Counted from the first letter of the stretch, positions 32,417 through 43,621 are shown. The stretch: DNA of 64,000 bases from Rhabditoides inermis (GCA_963966185.1 CAWZYM010000409.1:451001-515000); one strand, 5' to 3'. Notes: generated by a model from the sequence alone, not told the origin. Made by a program: numbers and translations.

Positions 32417-32498
32417 CCTGTCTGCAGGATAATGGGCCGAAACAGGGATTCTGTTTCTTATTTATTTGTGAACTACTTTATCTGCTTTGTCAATTCCT
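32417..32498 (+). other. PLE 3' untranslated region
   Basis: A short region after the TAG stop. It contains CCTG-TCTG-CAGG (about 32419-32430) and a 7-bp hairpin GAAACAG-GGATT-CTGTTTC (about 32440-32458). Just upstream, inside the frame's end (about 32309-32354), CTGTGG / CCACAG encloses CTGATGAG. These look like pieces of structured retroelement RNA but do not form a complete hammerhead core. Confidence 0.5.
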
Positions 32499-32509
32499 CA
32501 TTATTTGAG

Positions 32510-32780
32510 ATGTAAACAAGTAAACAAATAAGCAAACAACTCAAAAATTCATTTTAAAAGTATCTAACGTGTACTAGACCGAGTACTCAGTTCACATTTA
32601 TTGTTTACAAATCATGTAAACAAGTAAACAAAAAGGTAAACAACGCCAAATCTCTTCTTAAAGGTGTCTAACGTGTACTAGACCAAGTACTGAGTTCAAA
32701 ACTATTGTTCACAAGTGAAGTAAACAAGTAAACAAAAAGTAAACAAAGCTCAAACGTTCCATATTCAAGTAGAATCCTGT
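32510..32780 (+). repeat. 105-bp forkhead-motif monomers (end of F1)
   Basis: Monomers following the PLE: 'gtaaacaagtaaacaa' blocks alternate with 'tctaacgtgtactagacc.agtactgagttca'. This is the downstream half of the array the PLE interrupted. Confidence 0.85.
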
Positions 32781-32914
32781 TAGAGATCTTTTTTACTTAT
32801 TATCGCAAAAAGGCGAGCGCGCCGAAGGCGCGCGAGCCTTGGCGCGCAATGCGGCGGCGAAGCCGCTGCCACTAGCGGGCCGGAGGCGAGCGAAGCGAGC
32901 CTCCGGCCCGCTAG

Positions 32915-34358
32915 TCGCCTCTCTCCCCCCCTAAAATGTCAGATGCCGTTTGTCTGTTGTCCGCTCACGTACAGGGTTTCTGGGTAGAGTTCTCGAGCTG
33001 ACCTTCTAGACTTAAGTTAACGTGGTCCATGAGACGGCACATCTCTTTTTGCATCTCATTTGCATAACTCCTTATATGGGTTCACTAACAACTCTGGACT
33101 TGAAATCTGAAATTTGTGACACTTCGATATGAACTCTGTCAGTTTTTGACCTAGAGACTTCATACTTGGTACAAGTAACAAGTAAACAAGTTTAAAAAAT
33201 TTGGTAAACAACAACAGTAAACAAGTAAACAAATAAGTAAACAACTCCAAATCCTATTTTTAAGGTATCTAACGTGTACTAGACCAAGTACTGAGTTCAT
33301 ATGTGTTGGTAACAAGTAAAGTAAACAAGTAAACCAAAAATTTGTAAACAACTCAGAAATGTGTTTTTCATGTCTCTAACATATAGTACGCAAAGTACAT
33401 TGTTTGATTGTGTTGTTTGTTTGGCATGTAAACATGTAAACAATTATGTAAACAACTCCAAATCTCATTTCAAAGGTATATAACGTGTACTAGGACAAGT
33501 AATGAGTTCATATTTGTTGTTTACAAGTGAAGTAAACAAGTAAACAAGTTTGTAAACAACTCAGAAATGTGTTTTTAAGGTCTCTAACGTGTAGTTTACA
33601 AAGTACTCAGTACAATTGTAATGTTTTTTTCACATGTAAACAAGTAAACAAAAAAGAAAACAAGTACAAATCTCAGTTAAAAGGTACTTAACGTGTACTA
33701 GACCAAGTACTGAGTACATATTTGTTTTTTAAAGTTATGTTATGAGTATATATTATAAGGTTATATAGCGGAAAGGCGAGCGCGCCGAAGGCGCGCGAGC
33801 CTTGGAGCAAACGCGGCGCGAAGCGCCGCCACTAGCGGCCGGAGGCGAGTTTTAAAGGTTTCTAACATATAGTACACAAAGTACTCAGTTCGATTTGGTT
33901 GTTTATTTGGCTTGTAAACAAGTAAACAAATGAGTAAACAACTCCAAGTATAGTTTTAAAGGTCTCTAACGTGTACTAGACCAAGTACTGAAATCATATT
34001 TGTTGTTTACAAGTGAAGTAAACAAGTAAACAACTTTGTAAACAACTCAGAAGTGTGTTTTAAAGGTCTTTTACGTGTAGTATAAAAAGTACTCAGTTCG
34101 ATTTTATTGTTTATTTGACATGCAAACAAGTAAACAAAAAAGTAAACAAGTACAAATCTCATTTAATAGGTATCTAACGTGTACTAGACCTGCTACTGAG
34201 TTCAGAGTTGTTGTTTAAAGTTATGTTATGAGTATATATTTAGAGGATATACAGCGGAAAGGCGAGCGCGCCGAAGGCGCGCGAGCCTTGGAGCGAACGC
34301 GGCGCGAAGCGCCGCCACTAGCGGCCGGAGGCGAGCGAAGCGAGCCTCCGGCCGCTAG
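32915..34358 (+). mobile_element. Family 2 unit F2 (fusion of two units)
   Basis: Starts TCGCCTCTCTCC and ends at a hairpin at 34318-34358 (arms starting CTAGCGGCCGGAGG, loop GAA). It holds octamer/CArG at 33058-33079 and alternating monomers of about 105 bp with GTAAACA. A second terminal-hairpin block begins near 33774 but breaks off at 'ggaggcga' (about 33850) and continues directly into monomers without a head, so two units have been fused by deletion. The segment 33056-33848 is nearly identical to 34501-35293 (offset 1445). Confidence 0.6.
33170..34230 (+). repeat. 105-bp satellite, dimeric, GTAAACA-rich
   Basis: Monomers of 104-107 bp (landmark 'aac' of 'taacgtgtac' at 33271, 33378, 33482, 33586, 33690) alternate in two types, giving a dimer of about 210 bp. 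Type A has 'ctagaccaagtactgag' and 'ttgtttacaagtgaagtaaacaagtaaacaa'-like blocks. Type B has 'tagtacacaaagtactcag' and 'ggcatgtaaacaagtaaac'. Each monomer contains several copies of the forkhead core GTAAACA or its complement. Confidence 0.9.
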
Positions 34359-35314
34359 TCGCCTCTCTCCCCCCCTAAAATTTCCTATGGAGTCTGTCGG
34401 TATGTCAGTCGAGGTACAGCTCTTACGGAACGACGATCAGAGATGCCCTTTTAGAGTTAAGGTTCTATGGTCCCTGGGATGTCACCGTAAATCACACATC
34501 TCATTTGCATATCTCCTTATATGGGTTCACTAACAACTCTGGACTTGAAATCTGAAATTTGTGACACTTCGATATGAACTCTGTCAGTTTTTGACCTAGA
34601 GACTTCATACTTGGTACAAGTAACAAGTAAACAAGTTTAAAAAATTTGGTAAACAACAACAGTAAACAAGTAAACAAATAAGTAAACAACTCCAAATCCT
34701 ATTTTTAAGGTATCTAACGTGTACTAGACCAAGTACTGAGTTCATATGTGTTGGTAACAAGTAAAGTAAACAAGTAAACAAATTTGTAAACAACTCAGAA
34801 ATGTGTTTTTCATGTCTCTAACATATAGTACGCAAAGTACATTGTTTGATTGTGTTGTTTATTTGGCATGTAAACATGTAAACAATTATGTAAACAACTC
34901 CAAATCTCATTTCAAAGGTATATAACGTGTACTAGGACAAGTAATGAGTTCATATTTGTTGTTTACAAGTGAAGTAAACAAGTAAACAAGTTTGTAAACA
35001 ACTCAGAAATGTGTTTTTAAGGTCTCTAACGTGTAGTTTACAAAGTACTCAGTACAATTGTAATGTTTATTTCACATGTAAACAAGTAAACAAAAAAGAA
35101 AACAAGTACAAATCTCAGTTAAAAGGTACTTAACGTGTACTAGACCAAGTACTGAGTACATATTTGTTTTTTAAAGTTATGTTATGAGTATATATTATAA
35201 GGTTATATAGCGGAAAGGCGAGCGCGCCGAAGGCGCGCGAGCCTTGGAGCAAACGCGGCGCGAAGCGCCGCCACTAGCGGCCGGAGGCGAGCGCAGCGAG
35301 CCTCCGGCCGCTAG
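34359..35314 (+). mobile_element. Family 2 unit F3
   Basis: Starts TCGCCTCTCTCC at 34359 and ends at a hairpin at 35274-35314 whose loop is GCA. The head has 'cctatggagtctgtcggt' and octamer/CArG at 34503-34524. The body is four to five 105-bp monomers. At 0.96 kb it is a good model of a minimal family 2 unit. Three GC hairpins precede the end: AGGC-GA-GCGCGCC / GGCGCGC-GA-GCCT, GCGGCGC / GCGCCGC, then the terminal one. Confidence 0.65.
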
Positions 35315-36564
35315 TCGCCACTCTCCCCCCCCTAAAATTTCCTATGGAGTTTGTTGTCCGCTCACGTACAGAGATTCTCAGTAGAGGACTCGAGCTGACC
35401 TTTCAGACTTAAGTTAGATTACTCAATGAGACGGCACATAAATTTTTTCATCTCATTTGCATATCTCCTTATAGGGGTTCACTAGCAACCTGACAGCTGG
35501 ACATAGACTGAAAATGACACTTTTCGACCGAATTTTTGTTATAACTCGCTTCATTTCACAGGTACACTGTCACTACTTGGTACATACAACAAGTACACCA
35601 GACTTATAATTTAGGTGAACAAAACAAGTAAACAAGTAAACAAACAAGTAAACAATAAACACATGTTCAAAGTTCCAGTTTTCAGAACTTCTATGTAAAC
35701 TTCATCTTATTTTTGAGATATGAAGATACCCTTTCAGGGTTATGACAAGATAAGTGTCGATAATCAGATTTCATAATATCACCTCATTTGCATATTCCCA
35801 AATACGGTAAATGTTGTCTCTAAAATAGTTTTCAAATTGTAAAAATCGTTTCTCAGTCGGTTTTCCACCTAGACACTTCATACTTGGTACAAATAACAAG
35901 TACACAGGTTCAAAGTTTTTGGTAAACAACAACAGTAAACAAGTAAACAAATAAGTAAACAACTCCAAATCTCATTTAAAAAGTATTTAACGTGTACTAG
36001 ACCGAGTACTGAGTTCATGTTTATTGTTTACATGTGAAGTAAACAAGTAAACAAGTTTGTAAACAACTCAGAAATGTAATTTAAAAGTCTCTAACATGTA
36101 GTACACAAAGTATTCAGTTCGATTTTGTTGTTTATTTGGCATGTAAACGAGTAAACAGAAAAGTAAACAAGTACAAATGAAATTTTAAAGGTGTCTTACG
36201 TGTACTAGACCAAGTACTGAGTTCATATTTGTTGTTTACAAGTGAAGTAAACAAGTAAACAAGTTTGTAAACAACTCAGAAATGTGATTTTAAAGTCTCT
36301 AACATGAAGTACACAAAGTACAGAGTTTTATTTTGTTGTTTGTTTCTGATGTAAACAAGTAAACAAAAAAAATAAACAACTACAAATCTCATTTATTAGG
36401 TATCTAACGTGTACTAGACCGACTACTGAGTTCAAAGTTGTTGTTTAAAGTTATGTTATGATATACAGCGGAAAGGCGAGCGCGCCGAAGGCGCGCGAGC
36501 CTTGGAGCAAACGCGGCGCGAAGCGCCGCCACTAGCGGCCGGAGGCGAGCGAAGCGAGCCTCCG
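35315..36564 (+). mobile_element. Family 2 unit F4, 3' end clipped
   Basis: Starts TCGCCACTCTCC and carries two octamers (35455-35462, 35786-35793), each followed by an imperfect CArG, then GTAAACA monomers. The terminal hairpin starts at 36532 but its right arm stops at 'gcctccg' (36564), missing GCCGCTAG. The next unit nevertheless begins precisely with TCGCCTCTC. Confidence 0.6.
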
Positions 36565-37548
36565 TCGCCTCTCTCTCCCCCTAAAATTTCCTATGGCGAC
36601 CGTATGTCCAGAGTCATAACTCATTACTCTTTTCACGAATCAGGATACAACTTTGCGGTTAAGGTTTGGTGTCACCTGAGACGCGATGGTTACTCTGACA
36701 TCTCATTTGCATAACTCCTTATATGGGTTCCACGAGAGGAACTTTGGACTTTGACTCGAAAACAGACTTTTCACTATAACTGAATAACGAATTGAGGTAG
36801 ACAGTTCATATTTACACCATACAACAACCTAACTAAGACAAAACTTTTGGTAAACATATTATGTAAACAAGTAAACAAGTAAACAAATTATGTAAACAAT
36901 CTCGGAAACCTCAATAACTTTGTTAGTTTTCAAGGTAGACACTTCATACTCATACCATAACACAAGTACACAAGTACATTTATGATAGTAAACAACTCAT
37001 GTCAACAAGTAAACAAAGAAGTAAACAACACAATTTATCATTTAAGAGGTATCTAACGTGTACTAGACCATGTACTGAGTTCAAATTTGTTGTTTACATG
37101 AAATGTAAACAAGTAAACAAATTTGTAAACAACTCCAAATCTCATTTAAAAGGTACCTAACGTATATTAGACCGAGTACTGAGTTCATATTTGTTGTTTA
37201 CAAGCGAAGTAAACAAGTAAACAACTTTGTAAACAACTCAGAAGTGTGTTTTTAATGTCTCTAACGTGTAGTATACAAAGTACTCAGTTCGATTTTATTG
37301 TTTATTTGACATGTAAACAAGTAAACAAAAAGTAAACAAGTACAATTCTCATCTAATAGATATCTAACGTGTACTATACCAAGTTCTCAGTTCATATTAG
37401 TTGTATAAAGTTATGTTATACGTATTTATTTTAAGGTTATACAGCGGAAAGGCGAGCGCGCCGAAGGCGCGCGAGCCTTGGAGCAAACGCGGCGCGAAGC
37501 GCCGCCACTAGCGGCCGGAGGCGAGCGAAGCGAGCCTCCGGCCGCTAG
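36565..37548 (+). mobile_element. Family 2 unit F5
   Basis: Head with 'cctatggcgaccgtatgtcc' and octamer/CArG at 36705-36726, then GTAAACA-rich monomers, and a terminal 41-nt hairpin at 37508-37548 (arms from CTAGCGGCCGG, tandem G-A mismatches, loop GAA). No coding content. Confidence 0.63.
37508..37548. other. Family 2 terminal hairpin (type example)
   Basis: A 41-nt palindrome from CTAG to CTAG, with 19-nt arms containing tandem G-A mismatches next to the loop GAA. Others are at 32872-32914 (43 nt), 34318-34358, 35274-35314 (loop GCA), 36532-36564 (clipped) and 38787-38827. Two further GC hairpins with GAA loops lie just upstream of each. Confidence 0.9.
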
Positions 37549-38827
37549 TCGCCTCTCTCCCCCCCTAAAATTTCCTATGGTGTCTGTCCAGTCTCAGAAC
37601 TCATTACTGAGTAGAGTCTCAGGGCTCTCCTTTTGGGGTTAAACATTGTTTGGGTCTGGCACGCAATCGTTTCTTTGACACCTCATTTGCATATTCCATA
37701 TTTGGTAAAAATTTTGGACCCCTGTAACTTTTTACTGAGCGAGAGTTGAGAGCTGGATTTTGTAATTTAATTATCAGTACCATAACACCTTTCACTGTGA
37801 ATTTTTCCAGATTTTTATCTATTTTTTGAATTTTATTTTATTTTAAAATGTCACTTTTAATTACTCAGAATCACATTCATTTTAATAATTTGGTTCGTTT
37901 TTGAGCTAAAAGGTTCAAACTCGGTACAGGTAACAAATAAACAAGTTCAATTTTTTGGTAAACAACAACAGTAAACAAGTAAACAAATAAGTAAACAACT
38001 CCAAATCTCATTTTTAAGGTATCTAACGTGTACTAGACCAAGTACTGAGATCAGATTTGTTGTTTACAACTGAAGTAAACAAGTAAACAAGTATGTAAAC
38101 AACTCAGAAAGGTCTTTTAAAGGTCTCTAACATGTAGTACACAAATTACTGAGTTCGATTTTGTTGTTTGTTTCTGATGTAAACAAGTAAACAAATAAAT
38201 AAACAACTTCAAATCTCATTTTAAAGGTATCTAACGTGTACCAGACCAAGTACTGAGTTCATATTTGTTGTTTACAAGTGAAGTAAACAAGTAAACAAGT
38301 TTGTAAACAACTCAGAAATATGTTTTAAAGGTCTTTAACATATAGTACACAAAGTACTCAGTTCGATTTTGTTGTTTATTTGGCTTGTAAACAAGTAAAC
38401 AAGAACGTGAACAACCACAAATCTCATTTTGAAGATATCTAACGTGTACTAGACCAAGTACTGAGTTCATATTTGTTGTTTACAAGTGAAGTAAACAAGT
38501 AAACAACTTTGTAAACAACTCAGAAATGTGTTTTTAAGTCTTTAACGTGTAGTATACAAAGTACTCAGTTCTATTTCATTGCTTATTTGACATGAAAACA
38601 AGTAAAAAAAATAAACAAGTACAAATCTCATTTATTAGGTATCTAACGTGTACTAGATCGAGTACTGAGTTCAAAGTTGTTGTTTAAAGTTATGTTTTGA
38701 GTATATACTTAGAGATTATACAGCGGAAAGACGAGCGCGCCGAAGGCGCGCGAGCCTTGGAGCAAACGCGGCGCGAAGCGCCGCCACTAGCGGCCGGAGG
38801 CGAGCGAAGCGAGCCTCCGGCCGCTAG
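37549..38827 (+). mobile_element. Family 2 unit F6
   Basis: Head with 'cctatggtgtctgtccag', octamer at 37685-37692 and the CArG box CCATATTTGG at 37696-37705. An AT-rich stretch (about 37780-37880) is followed by alternating 105-bp monomers. The terminal hairpin is at 38787-38827. Confidence 0.63.
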
Positions 38828-39778
38828 TCACCCGCCCACCCCTATAAATTGTGCTATGGTGTTTGTTTGTCTGTCCGCAGTTGTATCTCATGTTGTAGTT
38901 ATCGTTGGGGGTTAAGGTATGGAAATTAGATCCTAGGTGGTCCTGGTATGCAATCGTTTACCTGGCGTCCTGATCTGACTATTCCTTATATAGGTTCTCC
39001 CTAGAAAATTAGCATATTTGAGAACATAGAATCTGAGATATGGCCAGTTCTATGTAAACTATTGTTAGTTTTAGAGCTATTGAGTTGCCCTTTTAGGGTA
39101 AGGGTACTGTAGGGTCGGTGATTCAAATTTTGACTAATGACCTCATTTGCATAATTCCAAATATGGTAATGTTGTATCTCGGTCAGTTTAGATGCCAAAG
39201 AGTCCAAACTTGGTATGCGACCTGGAGACAAGTCAGCGATGTTGTTGTTTACATGTTTGTCAACAAGTAAACAACTTTGTAAACAAATTAAAAGTTTGTT
39301 CTGAAGATATCTAAGATGATGTAGACTTGGAGGCGAGTTCAAAAATGTTGTTTACAGATGATGTAAACAAGTAAACAACTTTGTAAACAACCTGAAAATG
39401 TGTTTCAAAGATGTCAGATGTTTAGTGACATTCTTGGTGAGTTCAAAAAAGTTGTTTACAGATGTTGTAAACAAGTAAACAAATATGTAAACAACCTGAA
39501 AACGTGTTTCAAAGGTGTATAACGTGCAGTAGACTTGGAGGCGAGTTCAAAAATGTTGTTTGCGTAAAGTGTGAACAAGTAAACAAATTTGTAAACAACG
39601 TTCAATTGTCTTCATTTTTGGTATTTCGTATTGTAATGTACTTCTTAATTGGTTTAAAAGCCTGTGGACATAATTTAGTTATGAAATTAGATTCGAGTGA
39701 TGATTTCAGTTTTGATGTTTAAGTGTTGAGGCCGCCGAAGGCGGCCCTAGCCCGAGCGGCGCGCCAGCGCTGCTCGGG
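38828..39778 (+). mobile_element. Family 2 unit F7, alternative 3' end
   Basis: Starts TCACCCGCCCACC with 'tgctatggtgtttgtttg'. Octamer and the CArG box CCAAATATGG are at 39145-39166. The monomers diverge ('cctgaaaatgtgtttcaaag', 'gttgtttacagatg'). The end differs from other units: the hairpin GGCCGCC-GAA-GGCGGCC (39730-39746), CTAG, then a second stem CCCGAGC / GCTCGGG (39751-39778). The following family 1 head starts exactly with TC at 39779. Confidence 0.6.
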
Positions 39779-42530
39779 TCTGGTGTAAGTGTAAAATGCC
39801 CTATGGTGTCTGTACGTCCATCGCTCTACCGCGCCACCCACTACTCCTATCTAGCCAAACGTGACATCGATCCGATGGTCTCGGTCCCGAGATGCAGGAT
39901 TCCAATTTTCAGATCTTTATCTCTCATATCCGCGGAGCTATAAGCTCAAGAATGTCCGACGAAATAGCGCGTGATCAGAGAGAGTCAGACACAAAAGCGG
40001 CGAAATAGTGTGTCAGATGAAGAGACGGGTCACTGGCAAATCGGCTGCGGCGAGTAGACCTTACAAGAACGAGTACTGCGAATCGCAGACTTCTGCTATC
40101 GAGAAACGGTTTCGACGTCACTCCTCTACACTCCCTTACCTACAAATCTGCCCGTAATCTTTTTATAACACCTCCTGGTTTTCTTTCACGAAGTGATTTA
40201 ATCGAGGCGAGGCGACACCAAACAGTTGTCGCGGGCTGTTCAAGAAAACTAGGCAACCGTGTAAGGTCTCCCTTTACTACAACATGCATATAGGTGGCCA
40301 CTACACTTCTACGAAAATTTGCATCTTTTTGTGACCCCTGACGCTCGCTATCAATTAAATTCCTCTAATCGACGCCACTTTATTGCCCCGCGACGAGAGA
40401 GTGTGGCGAGGTGAGAGTGCGCCAGCTGCCAGTCTGTCTGATGTCAGAGAAAGAGACAGTCAATTGTGCAAACGACCGAGAACATCACCACGCACTACGA
40501 AACAGCTCACCACACTCCAACAAACTGCGCGATTACTATATTCTGAGGAAATACAATAAAACATTACTATATGCACTCACGTCCTTCTATATTCAATCAT
40601 AGAAGTGAGGCGAGGCGAAATACTATGTAACCTCCTTTTCTCATCCCATTCCTTTTCTCATCCATCATTTTCGTCTCTCTCTTCATCTACCGATATATTT
40701 TGACCGCGGAGGCGCGCGGAGCGTGCCGGAGCGCTTTCTATGTGCATACGAGAAAGTGAACGATCAGAGAGTCGGAGAAAATTCATATCAGTAGCAGTGA
40801 TTAATGCATTCTTACTATTACTGATCTACTGATAGAATTTGACCGCGGAGGCGCGCGGAGCGTGCCGGAGCGCTTTCTATGTGCATACGAGAGAGTGAAA
40901 GATCAGAGAGTCGGAGATAATTCATATCAGTAGCAGTGATCAATGCATTCTTACTATTACTGATCTACTGATATATTTTGACCGCGGAGGCGCGCGGAGC
41001 GTGCCGGAGCGCTTTCTATGTGCATACGAGAGAGTGAAAGATCAGAGAGTCGGAGAAAATTCATATCAGTAGCAGTGATCAATGCATTCTTACTATTACT
41101 GATCTACTGATATATTTTGACCGCGGAGGCGCGCGGAGCGTGCCGGAGCGCTTTCTATGTGCATACGAGAGAGTGAAAGATCAGAGATTCGGAGAAAATT
41201 CATATCAGTAGCAGTGATCAATATTTATTCTTATTATTACTGATCTACTGATAGGCTCTGACCGCGAAGGCGCGCGGAGCGTGCCGGAGCGCTTTCTATG
41301 TGCATACGAGAAAGTGAACGATCAGAGAGTCGGAGAAAATTCATATCAGTAGCAGTGATCAATGCATTCTTACTATTACTGATCTACTGATATATTTTGA
41401 CCGCGGAGGCGCGCGGAGCGTGCCGGAGCGCTTTCTATGTGCATACGAGAGAAAGAAAGATCAGAGAGTCGGAGAAAATTCATATCAGTAGCAGTGATCA
41501 ATGCATTCTTACTATTACTGATCTACTGATATATTTTGACCGCGGAGGCGCGCGGAGCGTGCCGGAGCGCTTTCTATGTGCATACGAGAAAGTGAACGAT
41601 CAGAGAGTCGGAGAAAATTCATATCAGTAGCAGTGATCAATGCATTCTTACTATTACTGATCTACTGATAGAATTTGACCGCGGAGGCGCGCGGAGCGTG
41701 CCGGAGCGCTTTCTATGTGCATACGAGAGAAAGAAAGATCAGAGAGTCGGAGAAAATTCATATCAGTAGCAGTGATCAATGCATTCTTACTATTACTGAT
41801 CTACTGATAGAATTTGACCGCGGAGGCGCGCGGAGCGTGCCGGAGCGCTTTCTATGTGCATACGAGAGAGTAAAAGATCAGAGAGTAGGAGAGAAGGCAT
41901 ATCAGTATCAGTGATCAGTATAATATTATAATTACTGATCTACTGATCGGCTTTGACCGCGGATGCGCGCGAAGCGTGCCGGAGCGCTTTCTATGTGCGT
42001 ACGAAAGAGTAAAAGCTCAGAGAGTGGGAGAGAAGGCATATTAAGATCAGTGATCAGTATATTATTATAATTACTGATTCACTGATCGGCTTTGACCGCG
42101 GAGGCGCGCGAAGCGTGCCGGAGCGCCCTCCATGTGCATACGAGAGAGTAAAATATCAGAGAGTAGGAGAAAATGCAAATCAGTATCAGTGATCATTAGT
42201 GTTATTTTTATTACTGATCTACTGATATGCTCTGACAGCGGAGCGTGCCGGAGCGCCTTCTATGAGCATAGTAAATACATCTGTAGAAAAACAGTCAACC
42301 AGATACTATCAACCAGATAGACTGTGACACTTTCTAATTATTTAAATTTACTGTAAATAAAAAAGGAAATAAATAAAGATTAGTCATCTACTGGAAGACT
42401 GACAACAGCACTTCTAGCACAGCTCCTAATAGCACTTCCAGAGCACATATCAAATCAATCTATATATCAATCGATAGATAATTTTCTCCTCTATTTCATA
42501 CCTGTATTTCTAGCGCGCGAAGCGCGCTAG
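39779..42530 (+). mobile_element. Family 1 unit E6
   Basis: Begins TCTGGTGTAAGTG at 39779 and ends in the GAA hairpin at 42510-42530. The head (to about 40680, with 'ccctatggtgtctgtacg') joins satellite through a short degenerate CT tract ('ctctctcttcatctaccg'). A 139-bp array fills about 40690-42255, followed by the 3' block. The head is nearly identical to that of E7 (offset 2752) and the identity begins at the TC. Confidence 0.68.
40690..42255 (+). repeat. 139-bp satellite array
   Basis: About 11 monomers, first of the GGA type matching those of E3 (including 'cgagagaaagaaagatc' variants near 41450 and 41725), then GAA types near the 3' end. Confidence 0.94.
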
Positions 42531-43566
42531 TCTGGTGTAAGTGTAAAATGCCCTATGGTGTCTGTACGTCCATCGCTCTACCGCGCCACCCACTACTCCT
42601 ATCTAGCCAAACGTGACATCGATCCGATGGTCTCGGTCCCGAGATGCAGGATTCCAATTTTCAGATCTTTATCTCTCATATCCGCGGAGCTATAAGCTCA
42701 AGAATGTCCGACGAAATAGCGCGTGATCAGAGAGAGTCAGACACAAAAGCGGCGAAATAGTGTGTCAGATGAAGAGACGGGTCACTGGCAAATCGGCTGC
42801 GGCGAGTAGACCTTACAAGAACGAGTACTGCGAATCGCAGACTTCTGCTATCGAGAAACGGTTTCGACGTCACTCCTCTACACTCCCTTACCTACAAATC
42901 TGCCCGTAATCTTTTTATAACACCTCCTGGTTTTCTTTCACGAAGTGATTTAATCGAGGCGAGGCGACACCAAACAGTTGTCGCGGGCTGTTCAAGAAAA
43001 CTAGGCAACCGTGTAAGGTCTCCCTTTACTACAACATGCATATAGGTGGCCACTACACTTCTACGAAAATTTGCATCTTTTTGTGACCCCTGACGCTCGC
43101 TATCAATTAAATTCCTCTAATCGACGCCACTTTATTGCCCCGCGACGAGAGAGTGTGGCGAGGTGAGAGTGCGCCAGCTGCCAGTCTGTCTGATGTCAGA
43201 GAAAGAGACAGTCAATTGTGCAAACGACCGAGAACATCACCACGCACTACGAAACAGCTCACCACACTCCAACAAACTGCGCGATTACTATATTCTGAGG
43301 AAATACAATAAAACATTACTATATGCACTCACGTCCTTCTATATTCAATCATAGAAGTGAGGCGAGGCGAAATACTATGTAACCTCCTTTTCTCATCCCA
43401 TTCCTTTTCTCATCCATCATTTTCGTCTCTCTCTCTCTCTCTCTCTCCCTCTCTCTCTCTCTCTCTTCCTCTATCTCTCTCTTATATTATGACTTTAGAT
43501 TAGTGATAACTATGAAGTCTACTTGGATCTAAAATCAATAATAATTGTCAACCAGCTGCTCCTCCT

Positions 43567-43621
<55 letters not shown>

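Larger units (their letters stand above)
28503..32498 (+). mobile_element. Naiad-type Penelope-like retroelement
   Basis: An insertion of about 4.0 kb in a family 2 monomer. The left flank ends 'cgattttgttgt' and the right flank resumes 'ttatttgagatgtaaacaag', matching uninterrupted monomers that read 'gttgtttatttgacatgtaaac' (for example near 37297). It comprises a structured 5' region (28503-29269), one long EN-RT frame (to 32416) and a short 3' region. The N-terminal GIY-YIG followed by a CxC linker and then RT is the permuted order described for Naiad/Chlamys elements. Canonical Penelope has the endonuclease at the C-terminus. Exact ends are uncertain by a few bases. Confidence 0.82.
27985..32914 (+). 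mobile_element. Family 2 unit F1, carrying a Penelope-like element
   Basis: Starts TCTGCCCCTGCC at 27985, immediately after a family 1 CTAG, and ends at a 43-nt hairpin (32872-32914: arms starting CTAGCGGGCCGGAGG, loop GAA). The head carries 'tttgctatggcgtgtgtctg', an octamer (28147-28154) and a CArG box (28159-28168). The body consists of GTAAACA-rich monomers. A Penelope-like element of about 4.0 kb at ~28503-32498 interrupts it. Without that insertion the unit is about 0.93 kb, like its neighbours. Confidence 0.62.

Noticed and set aside
32318..32450. Hammerhead ribozyme (CTGATGAG near 32319 and CCGAAACAG near 32438)
   Set aside because: The parts are not spaced or paired as a hammerhead core, and the stems would interlock. 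Naiad elements are reported to lack canonical hammerheads.
33056..33351. Reverse-strand frames with hydrophobic 'LLICLLVYCCCLPNFLNLFTCYLYQV' type peptides (also 34501-34793)
   Set aside because: Antisense reading of GTAAACA-rich monomers. The pair exists because of the 1445-bp duplication.
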